From Mytilus californianus (taxonomy: Eukaryota; Mollusca; Bivalvia; Mytilida; Mytilidae), in contig NW_026262701.1 of assembly GCF_021869535.1 (NCBI RefSeq), positions 43,837,278 to 43,901,277 on the forward strand: a DNA stretch of 64,000 nt, in the 5' to 3' direction. A program made the translations under genes and the position numbers. Every line of letters starts with the position of its first letter. Position 1 is the first letter of the stretch. Under the pieces are notes generated by a model. It worked only from the letters and a program-made list of their open reading frames with translations. It had not been told where the DNA came from and searched no databases. Below, in pieces: positions 12,901 through 21,616 of the stretch.

Positions 12901-15403
12901 GGACTATTACTATTTCACGGGTAACTTGTGATAATAACATTAACGGTACGAATTGTTTTTGCACCAGGTTCGCATTTCTACAGTTTATGTCTCTTCATTG
13001 ATGCTCTAGATCAAGATATTAGAATATTTCCTTTTTATTCTTAACGTCTGGATAGCGAATTCATATTTTTATCATATCTGTTTCTGATTCATCAAATCTC
13101 AAAAGATTAAAGAAAATGGTTAGTCAATTACATATACTGTACTAGGATGCTATAAACACAAATAACCGCTAATAAACAAGGAACACCATCGGTTTTAGAA
13201 GATGGACAATGACAACAATCAGATTACTCAAACTAAAAAAATTGCAACCAGCATACCTTCGCCTACCTAAACTGTAATTTAAAGTAGTTTAATGGACAAG
13301 TTAGCTTCATTTTAAAAGAATTATTCATTTATTTGTATTAGTTTTTATTATTGTCAATTTGATACATTTCAGGAGCTACAGTAGGATTAACAGGAGTGGC
13401 GCTTATTCCTGGAATAGTGATGTCTGCCTTATATTTAGCGTTTTGTTGTTATATACAAACAAAACGAATCAATAAAATTGGCAACAAAAGTAATTCTGGT
13501 GGCATGATTGCAAGGTGCAAACAATTATTTTATTATTTTGAACTAAGAAGTTTTGTTGTGTTATAGTTGTTTTAACTATAATAAATAAGACAATGTTATC
13601 AGTAATATGCAGGTCCGGAGACGTCTATTTAAAGCTAATTACCTTTAATCTAGGAATGATAATTTAAATTGAAAAAAACATATAGATGCTTATTAATATC
13701 TTCTACGCTGATTCCAATGTATTCTGCCGTTATGATGTTCTTTTTCGATTATGTTAGAGCTCTTTGATTCTTCATTTGAAAAAAAAAATACTTATTGATT
13801 GTCATGTTTCGGTTTATTGTGTAGGACAATTTACGTTTCGACTCTTAAACTGAGTTTACAGACTATCAAAATATAGTCCCGTCCAGGATCTTTTAGTTTT
13901 TTGTTGTGCTTTAACGCGTTTTATGTATTCAGCGTCCTTTACTTTAGTCTGCGAGAAAATGTGATGACGGTTATGTCAGAAAGATTCGTTTTCCCTACTG
14001 CAATAGTTGTCTTGTCTTTTTCCAGGTTCTACTAAAATCGCTTTAACAACTAAAATTGATTCATTTGTTTTAGAATTTTTTAAAATGAACGATGACATGA
14101 TATTTTTTGTTAAGTTTTTATAGTGTTGACATCCTAAATTCATTTAATGTTTTGATATATATTGCAGCACTAGTCCAGTTCCAGAAGAACACTTTCAAGT
14201 TAAATCATGGCGTCCTTACGAGACTTCTGATCAGCCATTGTAAGTGCAGGTCATCTTGTCAGAGGAATACATATTAATAGCAATTGTTTTACTCAAAATA
14301 TTCTTTTAACGAAGGTAAATTTCGAGGCATGTACGAAAGGTTAATCATTCATGTCTCACCATTTGATTTTTTTTTTAATTTTCAAAATGTAAAAATTGCT
14401 TTCAAATTTTTGTAATACCTAACGTCGAAGATGAACGAGGCTGTTTACTTTATGATTCGTTCAAGTATCAACTTCGCTCGCTTTTTGTTGTCTGAAATTA
14501 TTCAGTCACTGAGTCAACGGCAAAAATTGAATGCATTTTGAAGTTTTCAGCTTTTTCACAAACTGGTTAATATTTATATATTATTTGTGTCGCCACGTTA
14601 TTAGAACTTAAAGATCAATTTTGATACCAGTGCCATTTTGTTTACTTTGTTTAGTCGATGTTTTTTTTAAAGATAAGGCATTAATATTATATTTCATGTA
14701 TGCCCCAAGTTATTATTATTGTGTTATGAAAGTACACCTTGAACCACAAACGTCTAATAATTACCTATCTTCAGCACTTTATTTGCATAAGGAGATCAAT
14801 TGACATGGTTTTTGGTATATTACTGTTAAATGAGATATTTGTATAAGGAGATCAATTGACATGGTTTTAGGTATATAACTGTTTAATGAGAAGTTAAACA
14901 CCAAGTTTTAGTCAGTATCCCTGCACTTAAAATGATCAATGTTGATATCCAGATACTTGTGTTGGCCAATAATGTACTTATTTAATAGCAATATGCTCAA
15001 AGATCGGTTCTCTTCATTTATTTATTTATTTATTCATTATGAAACTTATAACAACGTAATATCCAAGACAGTAAGAGGAAATTTCACCTGTAGCATTAAT
15101 ACACCAATTATTGTTATTAACCATTTCACACTCTATAATTCTCATTCCAGGTTTCAAACAGAAAACGAAGAGGTCAGTAAAACGCCGTATCAAGGAGAAG
15201 AACTGAATATGTATGCATCGACATTCAAAAGTGTGCCTCTCATTTCTAAGCCATCTGGAATGGGTACACCCGGAAGACAGTCATTACCCCCTATAGGGTA
15301 TACAGAATATGCAGAAGTGAAAAAGAAAAGACGAAGAAGGAAGAAAAAGAAACCAAAGAAAGAATCGTTTGATGCTATGGACGATTCACATGATGAATTC
15401 TGA
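808..15403 (+). CDS. Sushi/Ig-domain three-pass transmembrane receptor (gene-level, 5' partial)
   Basis: Model: join 808-996, 1515-1840, 2502-2742, 3733-4053, 6114-6422, 7325-7495, 8433-8561, 13373-13514, 14168-14239, 15151-15403. Together these give about 716 residues and a stop, with no internal stop and with every AG/GT border and phase compatible. Order: CCP domain, two related modules of unknown fold, two Ig domains, three hydrophobic helices, cytoplasmic tail. Known from the family: CCP and Ig domains bind ligands outside the cell. Inferred: a cell-surface recognition or immune-type receptor at the plasma membrane, signalling through tail tyrosines. The start codon and signal peptide were not found. 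The three helices on separate exons are unusual for an Ig receptor; two of those exons are skippable in frame, so one-, two- or three-pass isoforms are possible. No named orthologue is recognised. Confidence 0.75.
1515..1840 (+). CDS. Receptor exon: extracellular module 1 (fold unknown)
   Basis: Acceptor TTTTTGTAG, donor GTATGA; enters in phase 1, leaves in phase 0. It encodes about 109 residues with an N-glycosylation sequon (NFS), two cysteines (KYCLT, NVCHN) and a helix-like segment HEQILENLKSAF. A strand-rich stretch ends ITLYK. I do not recognise the domain. The start of the module resembles the start of the next exon's product (VR..F....K...C...ILEN), so the two look like copies of one module. 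A second possible acceptor at 1535 would shorten the exon by seven codons in frame. Confidence 0.65.
2502..2742 (+). CDS. Receptor exon: extracellular module 2 (fold unknown)
   Basis: Acceptor TTCCTACAG, donor GTAGGT; phase 0 in, phase 1 out. It encodes about 80 residues beginning IDTVFTVRTRF, with cysteines in DLCRIL, LNCGS, DICSS and IYCG. The first 35 residues parallel module 1. The Ser/Thr-rich cysteine-containing end may serve as a linker to the Ig domains. No named family is assigned. Confidence 0.65.
3733..4053 (+). CDS. Receptor exon: Ig domain 1
   Basis: Acceptor TTTTTGCAG, donor GTAATATT; 321 bp, phase 1-1. A complete Ig fold is visible: first cysteine in TIECIVE, core tryptophan in NVYWIH, the DKYSG loop, and the DEGLYTC motif carrying the second cysteine, followed by AVNDIG. 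Two NxS/T sequons (NSS, NST) are present. The donor GTAATATT is also the 8-bp target duplication of the hAT element that follows immediately. The open frame reaches back to a GTG at 3645, but the strong acceptor and the phase favour exon entry at 3733. Confidence 0.85.
4062..4910 (-). mobile_element. hAT-family DNA transposon, internally deleted, with 8-bp TSD
   Basis: The ends form a terminal inverted repeat: TAGGGATGTCAAC at the left and GTTGACATCTCTA at the right. The element is flanked by a perfect 8-bp direct repeat GTAATATT at 4054-4061 and 4911-4918. Eight-base TSDs and TAGNGNTG termini are the hAT signature. Subterminal ACTCGAGTACTCG-type repeats occur at both ends. At 849 bp it lacks most of a transposase, so it is non-autonomous. 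Confidence 0.92.
4420..4653 (-). pseudogene. hAT transposase C-terminal dimerisation-domain remnant
   Basis: The 77-residue frame contains TSVPSKHAFSSAGLLV followed by LRNRYIPEKVDKIIFLNKN. This matches the hATC dimerisation motif of hAT transposases (SVPSERVFSAAG, then LSPENVDMLIFLKKN). The catalytic DDE/RNase H-like core is absent, so no active transposase is encoded. It lies wholly inside the TIR/TSD-bounded element. Confidence 0.85.
5330..5990. repeat. Dispersed repeat fragment in receptor intron
   Basis: This A-rich stretch includes phrases such as CAAATGGCAAAATCAAAAGC, CAAACGAATGG and ACAACTGTCATA that I associate with a high-copy mussel repeat, probably retroelement-derived non-coding sequence. 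No open frame of note. Boundaries are approximate. The remainder of the 4.9-6.1 kb intron shows nothing else. Confidence 0.4.
6114..6422 (+). CDS. Receptor exon: Ig domain 2
   Basis: Acceptor GTTATTCCAG, donor GTAGTA; 309 bp, phase 1-1. Ig hallmarks: first cysteine in LECPVAE, tryptophan in IVYWQF, a TDRYSGS loop, then DSGSYTC with the second cysteine and AVNILG. It is similar to Ig domain 1 (DKYSG/DRYSG; PSLTI in both), indicating duplication within the gene. The open frame runs past the donor into intron, which is not coding in this model. Confidence 0.85.
6423..7324 (+). other. Receptor intron, no further feature
   Basis: AT-rich intronic DNA between Ig domain 2 and the first membrane exon. 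I see no repeat family or open frame that can be supported. Confidence 0.5.
7325..7495 (+). CDS. Receptor exon: transmembrane helix 1
   Basis: Acceptor TTTCAACAG, donor GTAAGT (perfect); 171 bp, phase 1-1. A short Ser/Thr/Gly-rich stalk (GFSGEPGTGQSTSETN) is followed by a hydrophobic helix of about 27 residues, FSFLLMFAFIGIVLLTACS and on to IIICTF, then the charged VPDR. As the first helix after extracellular domains it would run outside to inside. Confidence 0.8.
8068..8150 (-). repeat. GACGCGTGTTTCGTC-type dispersed repeat fragment
   Basis: It contains GATGCCAGGATTGAAATTTTG, CGCCAGACGCGTGTTTCGTC, and then ACTCATCAGTGACGCTC. The same module recurs at 12060-12150 and, inverted, at 42755-42840. 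I recognise it as a high-copy bivalve repeat; its superfamily is uncertain. Confidence 0.75.
8433..8561 (+). CDS. Receptor exon: transmembrane helix 2
   Basis: Acceptor ATATCTAAG, donor GTACTC; 129 bp, phase 1-1. It encodes 43 residues: a basic start (NVRQWKISEK), a hydrophobic helix IFIIAIEIFLSVVTSCALAG and on to IVTV, then TKCADD. Basic residues before the helix and acidic ones after it fit an inside-to-outside pass. The acceptor is not preceded by a strong pyrimidine tract, so inclusion may be regulated. Confidence 0.7.
8648..8707 (+). repeat. Perfect 30-bp tandem duplication
   Basis: Two identical adjacent 30-bp units starting GCTCATACCACACATG, intronic. No function evident. Confidence 0.9.
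9660..10510 (+). repeat. 120-bp intronic minisatellite
   Basis: The landmark TATGGTTTAGG recurs at about 9691, 9812, 9922, 10042, 10163 and 10283, a period of 110-121 bp. There are six clear copies, with degenerate copies at the right end. Each unit contains the near-palindrome GGGGTGACCCC and GGGACTCCCC. Open frames in all three + frames (EYIWFRGG and similar) simply follow the repeat and are not genes. Confidence 0.93.
11530..11960 (-). repeat. Pearl-like core-repeat element fragment
   Basis: Reading the - strand, this matches the family at 54.56-55.08 and 58.65-59.04 kb (shared AGTTAGAG, GGGTAACACTTAATGCC-type end, TAACATTTGGTTGAGGCAAA). At least two core copies are present (two CAACCAAATGTTATGAAACT blocks about 165 bp apart). 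A CGTCCGTCCGTGCG microsatellite-like stretch sits near 11590-11605. Confidence 0.7.
12060..12150 (-). repeat. Second copy of the GACGCGCGTTTCGTC repeat
   Basis: It carries ATAGTTATCAAAGGTACCAG, CGCCAGACGCGCGTTTCGTC and ACTCATCAGTGACGCTC. The rest of the surrounding 12.15-13.37 kb intron holds nothing further that I can identify. Confidence 0.75.
13373..13514 (+). CDS. Receptor exon: transmembrane helix 3
   Basis: Acceptor GATACATTTCAG, donor GTGCAA; 142 bp, phase 1 in, phase 2 out. The helix TVGLTGVALIPGIVMSALYL plus AFCCYI is followed by the basic QTKRINK, which marks the cytoplasmic side. This third helix places the C-terminal tail inside the cell if all three membrane exons are used. The double cysteine at the inner end is a possible palmitoylation site. 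Confidence 0.78.
14168..14239 (+). CDS. Receptor exon: juxtamembrane tail
   Basis: Acceptor ATATTGCAG, donor GTAAGT (perfect); 72 bp, phase 2-2. It encodes a polar stretch with SPVPEEHFQVKSWRPYETSD, including one tyrosine. It keeps the frame into the last exon. Confidence 0.7.
14785..14890 (+). repeat. Imperfect direct repeat, about 56 bp, two copies
   Basis: AAGGAGATCAATTGACATGG occurs twice, at about 14789 and 14845, followed by similar GGTATAT..ACTGTTTAATGAGA sequence. Intronic. Confidence 0.8.
15151..15403 (+). CDS. Receptor last exon: cytoplasmic tail with ITSM-like and polybasic motifs
   Basis: Acceptor CTCATTCCAG, phase 2 in, stop TGA at 15401-15403. The tail of about 83 residues has tyrosines in TPYQ, NMYAS and GYTEYAEV. 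TEYAEV (15302-15319) fits the immunoreceptor tyrosine-based switch consensus TxYxxV/I. It is followed directly by KKKRRRRKKKKPKK, a polybasic block that could bind acidic lipids or act as a nuclear-localisation-type signal, and then an acidic end, DDSHDEF. A variant poly(A) signal ATTAAA lies at 15533-15538. Confidence 0.8.
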
Positions 15404-16299
15404 AAATATATATCGGAGTCATGAATATTAGACACTTTATCAAAAACTTAAAGTGTGACACAAAATGAAGCAATTAGTATTTAAAATATTTTCATACTTA
15501 CCTTGTGCGCTATGACAATCTATATAATGGACATTAAATAATGGAACAGAGATATTTTAATTAATCTTGAAGAACAGCACTGGAATGCCACCATAATGTT
15601 TGTCTTTATTTGAGATTTGTTTATTTTTATTTGTATTATTTGATGCTACTGTCCTTGTATTTAACACGCCAGGTTAAGATTTCAAGTATTTGACAACCCT
15701 TTCCTAACGGTGTGGTAAATTTCAAAGTTTTGAATTCATGCTTGAGTTTGTTCGATTCCCTCACCTGTTCAACGCCTAACAAAATAAGAAAACCGTATTC
15801 AAAATGTGTAAGTTAAACCTTTTCAAATAACAATCAATTATTTTAAATCGTGATTATTGGTTTATAAATACTTTAAATTTGTCAATTTTCTTGAAGCTAT
15901 GTTCTCCTTACTTGCAAATAGTGACAACAAGGACATTTAATCAATTATTAACCTAAGTGTTTCCTTATAAACTATTTAAGAAAAGTTTGATGATGTATGT
16001 AGCAAATCGCTCAATTTATCTATATTTATACATAAATGACATATTAGGGCAAGCCTGGTTTGTCAATCGGGTTCTTTTTTCAGGGGATGCATATATTTAT
16101 GCTTTTTAGATTTCCATTTCACTATATATTTAATTTCGAATTGTGGTCTACCAAGCACTGTTATTACTATTTGCGATTATGATTTTCTGTCTTTTTTAAT
16201 GATGGGGAAATTATTGCAACATCGATCGCAGTTCTGTGGTTTTAGTTTATGCTTTTTTTTCTCACTAATCAAGGGTCTACTATCGGAACTTTAAAGACT
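15404..16299 (+). other. 3' UTR and intergenic, no gene
   Basis: AT-rich DNA with the candidate ATTAAA signal at 15533. No coding segment or repeat family is recognised. Confidence 0.5.
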
Positions 16300-16660
16300 A
16301 CATGGTCGATACCTCTGCTGGTGGACTATCAGTCCCCAAGGGTATCATCAGCTCAGTAGTCAGTACTTCGGTACTGACATGATTTATACATTGTTATAAC
16401 AAACTTTTCTAAAATTGTCCGTTTATAAATTTTGAAATTATAATGAAACTAAGGTTTCAACTCCCTCAGGCAAAGTTGACCTTAGATGGAATTGGCTATT
16501 TGTTTTAGGTATTTTTGTCATATAGCTCTTCAACTGTTTCGGTACTTATACATCCCTCGGATTTCAAATGTTTGGCTTTGAGCGTTCCTGATGAAGGTAA
16601 ATCCAGAAAAGCGCTTCGGACGCATGAAATAATTAAACGTGTTGTTTTCAATTTTGTACC
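16300..16660 (+). repeat. Dispersed bivalve-type repeat
   Basis: Marker phrases are GGTCGATACCTCTGCTGGTG, CTATCAGTCCCCAAGG, TTGAGCGTTCCTGATGAAGG and AGAAAAGCGCTTCGGACGC. I recognise these as parts of a very abundant mussel repeat related to the GACGCGCGTTTCGTC family. The overlapping - strand ORF (16505-16855) is not supported as a gene. Confidence 0.65.
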
Positions 16661-17244
16661 TAACTTAGTAATGCTATTTTTTACATAATGGACTGTTTCA
16701 GGAGAAGTTTGTGTTATTATATATATTTTAGAAGTGTTCACCAAATTGTTGTTGAAGTTAATATTAGACAGAACAGTATAATTCAAACCAGTGACAAAAC
16801 ATTTTTCAAACTTTTGATCAATACTAATGAAATTTACCAAATTAGTTATCGACATTTTGAAACGGTAAATTTCTTCCGTCCATTCAATTAGGTTATATTT
16901 CTTTTATTCCGTCCATGTGATTTTTTTTCGATGATGTTTTAATATCTTTTTATTCTATTTTTCAGATATTAGCATTTGTAGCTTTATTCCGGTTTTGTGA
17001 TTATTAAAAAACATTTTATAATTGCGGTTTCTTCATTTTTGTTTTATAGAAAATGTAAATTTTAAAAGAGAGGCGAAAGATAACAAAGGGCTATTCAAAC
17101 TCATAAGTCGAAAATAAACTGACAACGCCATTTCAAAAAAAGAAAAAAAAAACAAGACTGTGTCCCCTTCCATTATCATGATTATGAAGAACTTCAAGAA
17201 AGTATTGTTAATGTTACACATTTTATCATCTGTGACTTTTTTCT

Positions 17245-17818
17245 AAAATTGTGGATCCCCAACTGTTATACGTTGCTTTCGACTCATTGTTGTTTTTGAT
17301 TTGAGAATATTTCCAGATTTTGTCTGTCATAGATTTACGATAGCTTATTATAAGATCGTAATTTCTTTTCTACCGACTGATCTGAAAAAGGAAGGAGAAA
17401 ATATTGTTTTTTTTCAGTGACTATCTGTTTTATCGAAGATTTATTTCCTGATAAACATGATAAAATAATTTCTTGCCAGCAAATGAAAATAGATTAAATT
17501 TCTGGAAAACTAATTAAAACTGGTTCGTTATCTTAAAATCCGTTTTAAGTATATTTTTGTTTTATCATTGTTTACATAACGTGGCCGGTACAAGAGATCG
17601 GGTTTTTTTTTTTTATTTTTCAACGCTCTATATCAGTCTTTGTTTACTTATAATCAGTTTTGTTTCTCTCCTTTTCCGAAAAAAATCGGTAAATTTCATG
17701 CAAATGCCAGGAATATATTTCATGCAAATAAGATAGCTTTGTTTCTTGTCTCTCTATCTACCTTAAATTGTTATGCCTATCATAACAGGTTTTGTAGATT
17801 TTAGGGTTAATCACTGTT
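17245..17818 (+). repeat. 574-bp tandem duplication, copy 1
   Basis: It starts AAAATTGTGGATCCCCAACT and runs nearly identically into copy 2. Differences are mostly poly-T length and single bases. No open frame or transposon ends are seen. Confidence 0.95.
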
Positions 17819-18388
17819 AAAATTGTGGATCCCCAACTGTTATACGTTGCTTTCGACTCATTGTTGTTTTTGATTTGAGAATATTTCCAGATTTTGTCTG
17901 TCATAGATTTACGATAGCTTATTATAAGATCGTAATTTCTTTTCTACCGACTGATCTGAAAAAGGAAGGAGAAAATATTTGTTTTTTTTTTCAGTGACTA
18001 TCTGTTTTATCGAAGATTTATTTCCTGATAAACATGATAAAATAATTTCTTGCCAGCAAATGAAAATAGATTAAATTTCTGGAAAACTAATTAAAACTGG
18101 TTCGTTATCTTAAAATCCGGTTTAAGTATATTTTTGTTTTATCATTGTTTACATAACGTGGCCGGTACAAGAGATCGGGTTTTTTTTTTTCAACGCTCTA
18201 TATCAGTCTTTGTTTACTTATAATCAGTTTTGTTTCTCTCCTTTTCCGAAAAAATTCGGTAAATTTCATGCAAATGCCAGGAATATATTTCATGCAAATA
18301 AGATAGCTTTGTTTCTTGTCTCTCTATCTACCTGAAATTGTTATGTCTACCATAACAGGTTTTGTAGATTTTAGGATTAATCACTGTT
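17819..18388 (+). repeat. 574-bp tandem duplication, copy 2
   Basis: It follows copy 1 directly with the same start, ending TTAATCACTGTT. It is about 4 bp shorter because of a shorter T run near 18180. High identity implies a recent event, or an allelic/assembly duplication. Confidence 0.95.
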
Positions 18389-18847
18389 AAGTCCAGACGT
18401 TTTGGTTAAATATCTTAAAAGAACAGATCACTTCCTTATATATTTATGTAAAATATATAAAAGAAATACAATGATTTACTAGCCTACCTGTCTTTCATTT
18501 TTATACTGCACAGAGGCTGGAAACAGGTATACATTTTTGTTTGGCCTTATTGAAATCAAAAAGAAAATACGATTGGAAGTGCTTCTCTAAATATTTTCAT
18601 GCTGATCTGTTTACTTAGGCAGTAATTTATTCAACCAAAACTGTTAACATTCTATGAACATTTTAATGTGCTTGTTTTGTATAAATTCGTTCATTTTAGG
18701 TAATTGTCGGAAATGTTGATTTACATTACCTTGATTAATTTCCATCCCTTTACAAATCTGAAACTTAATTCATTTATTTGATAGTATGTAGGAGTCATCT
18801 GATTTACTCTTTGAAGATATCATGAAACAAAACACATCCTTAGATTT

Positions 18848-19126
18848 ATGCTAATGAAGACAAAAAAAAATCAGAAGATTCCAAGAATTATTACTTCGCA
18901 TCACGGTGAAAAACTTTTAGTTTCATACGATATTCACGCCATCTTGAAATTATTACGTAAACATATCGGTTCTCATTGGTTGCCTTATGGTGTGGGAAAG
19001 ATTCTATTAGCCAGAATGAGATACAGAATTGTGAGAAAAAGTCCCGGAAAAGGAGAAGATATTGAATATGGACAAAATTACAGTTTGTGTATTCAGGATC
19101 CGATCCGATACTCGGTCAATAAATAA
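18848..19126 (+). CDS. Small unrecognised protein or terminal exon
   Basis: An open frame of 92 residues, basic, with MKTKKNQKIP at the start, HGEKLLVSYD and HWLPYGVGK in the middle, and IEYGQNYSLCIQDP near the end. AATAAA signals lie at 19176-19181 and 19180-19185, about 50 bp after the stop, which supports a real 3' end. A possible acceptor (CATCCTTAG, ending 18843) just before the ATG means it could be the last exon of a larger gene whose earlier exons I cannot find. The YGQN(F/Y).L phrase is faintly like CFAP161-type proteins, but this is too weak to name it. Confidence 0.4.
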   Translation: MLMKTKKNQKIPRIITSHHGEKLLVSYDIHAILKLLRKHIGSHWLPYGVGKILLARMRYRIVRKSPGKGEDIEYGQNYSLCIQDPIRYSVNK

Positions 19127-19564
19127 TGTTGTCTTTAGTGCTTTAATACCTTGCTTTACAATGTCGCGTCAAATTAATAAATAAAAGGAGGGACTAAGAT
19201 GAACAAGTTTCTAAGTGTTCATTTGACTATTTGAGCATATACACCAATACTAAAAATATATATAATTGCAACTGATCTCCCGAATTGAGCATCAGAATTG
19301 TTTTGACAATGATCTGACATATTAAGTAGGCATCTAGTAACAAGTTAGTAAAACGATTGTGATGGAATACATGCATGATGATATCCATATGCAAATAATT
19401 ATTGCGTCAAAAATTACTAAGACGGGCTTAAAATACCACGCTTATAGGTCTATGCACAAAGGAAAGAAATAACACTTTTCACATACTTAAATAACCACAT
19501 CTTAACGGAAAGTATGATACAGCGAAGCACTCAGAAGCTTTTAAAAAAGCTAAAATATATTATA

Positions 19565-19920
19565 CTAGAAAATGCCCGCGAAATCGCGGTACAATTTGGC
19601 AATTGTTGAAACAAAGAGTGTCAAGGGTGCCTATGTTTACACATAAAAAGGGTGAGGGATCCGGACGTCGGGTGCCTGTGTTTACACATAAAAAGGGTGA
19701 GGATCACTTCGACACGTTCAACGCCCATTTAATTTTTGGAAAGTTCTGCACCTGAGTAAAAAGGGTGGATGTCGTTTAATTTAGCAAAATGATTCACTTA
19801 CAATACAATACAGGATCCTTATAGGCCTAACTGCCCTATTTTCTATCCTTTCTTCTTACTTTCACTTGGATTTCGCGGGCAGTACGTCGACTGGGCATGC
19901 GCGAAAGCGTATAAGGCACG
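19565..19920 (-). mobile_element. Helitron-type 3' terminus (element on - strand)
   Basis: Read on the - strand, a GC-rich hairpin (CCGCGATTTCGCGGG) is followed by CATTTT and then CTAG with a T beyond. A hairpin 6-12 nt upstream of a terminal CTRR, inserted between A and T, is the Helitron 3' end. Related sequence (TTTCGCGGGCAGTACG) occurs near 19870. The 5' TC end could not be fixed, so the right border is only a guess. No Rep/helicase frame is present; non-autonomous. Confidence 0.6.
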
Positions 19921-20042
19921 GATCGATAACAGTCTCCGAATTTGGATATTTACTAAAAATTGGCGTTTTCTGTGGAAAAAAGACAAGTTTAGGAAGTACA
20001 AACCACTACATTTATACGTCATATCACAAATATTTCTAACTC

Positions 20043-20078
<36 letters not shown>

Positions 20079-20414
20079 TGTCTCTTCCTTTAGTAGTATA
20101 GAAGTTCAATAAAACGTTCCAAGTAAAATTTTACACACTGAAATATCTAGCAACAAGAACAAAACGTTTTATGAATAAAAACTTTATAGAACAATTGCTG
20201 AAAACTGTCTCTGACTTAGCAATGTTTTTTTCACTAATTCAAATATTGTTCATAACATGAAACACATTTTACCCCCCAAACAGGGAAATTGTTTGTATTT
20301 ACACTATGAATGTTTGCTGACATGTATATTGACATAACACATCTTCTTATATTTATATGACATCTTTAACCATAGTTTTAATATTGTTTTCTTTACCAAT
20401 TAAGTCTTTGAGAG

Positions 20415-21616
20415 TTACAATTTACATATTTTGCTAAATGCACGTTTCAAAAACGTTTTTGTTTCATCACGAAACTTTTTATCCATAAAAGCATAGATGA
20501 AAGGGTTCGCAATATTATTTACAATGAATATGTGGTAAACAAACATCGCACCAGGTCTTGTTGTTGTTGGTAATGTTTCCCAAAAGTTTTTGTATATCCC
20601 TTCAATAATCATTAGTATTATTTTCGGTATATAACTAAGTAAAAATACTACAGTAATGATAAAAAACACAACTGTCAGTTTATGTGAAATCCGGCGATTA
20701 TTTTTTCTTCTTTTTTGTGATCCAGTTTGTCCAGAAAAAGACGAAAATTTTTAACATGTTGTTGCTCTTCGATATTCTGCTGAGTATGTTGAAAAGTTGA
20801 CATTTCTGGGATTTCTTCGCCAGCGGAGGTTTCCATTGTGTCTATCTCATCATTACTGATACCATCATGTTTTTCTTGTTCTGTGTCGTCATTTTGACCA
20901 GTACTTGTTTGTTTATTAGTTTTGAAAATTCGGAATACAACGTATCCAATTCTTGAATACAGCACAGTAAGTGTTGTTACTATAACAATCGCAAGTATGC
21001 CAAGTACAATGGCATATACAATTCTTATCAGAACACGGCCTTCCTTAATCCTTCCACATCGCATTCCTGTGATTGTCTTGTCTGTACTCTTGTAAGGAAT
21101 CACACCGTATACAAAGGGCAAGGGTAATGCAATTAATATAGAAAGCAATATTGCAAATGACAATGAAGCTGTTTTCATCGAAGGTGTCATTGCCTGTTTC
21201 AGAGGCATACATATTTTGACATACCGTTAAAATGCAATAATCATTAAGATGATGATTGGAATGAAAGTATTTAGTCCTACAAAGAATTGTGCTGCCTTAC
21301 ATAATATATCGTTGGAGAAGTTAACTTGATGTATACACTGAAATATACTATATGATCCGATATAGAATGTTGCTATTAGGTCAGATACAGCTAAAATTGG
21401 TATGAAATATCTTTCATCTGATCGCTTCTTTATCTGATACGTATACACCAACAAAACAAGGACATTTCCACATATCCCAAGAACCAGATAAACAAAAAGT
21501 ACGATAATGTTTGGTATTAAGCTTGTTGTTATTTCGTCGTTCCATTCTGACAATGTAATGTTGTTGGTGGTATCAGTAATATTCATATTACAAATGTACG
21601 TCTTCAATGTTAGCAT
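20415..21616 (-). pseudogene. Class A (rhodopsin-like) GPCR pseudogene, copy A
   Basis: An intronless seven-helix receptor broken in two places. Segment 21616-21227 gives an N-terminus with NxS/T sequons (NITD, NITLS), TM1 with GICGNVLVLL, TM2 and TM3 with the conserved cysteine (DILCKAAQF). A TAA then stands where the first DRY residue belongs, and the same frame resumes as RYVKICMPLKQAMTP. TM4, TM5 and a long acidic third loop follow (ECL2 cysteine in GMRCGRI). A 1-bp deletion near 20690-20700 shifts the frame before TM6 (FFIITVVFLLSYIP). TM7 has NPFIY (NPxxY). Known: class A peptide or amine receptors couple G proteins through DRY. Ligand unknown. With two lesions it should not make a receptor unless both are assembly errors. 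Confidence 0.9.
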
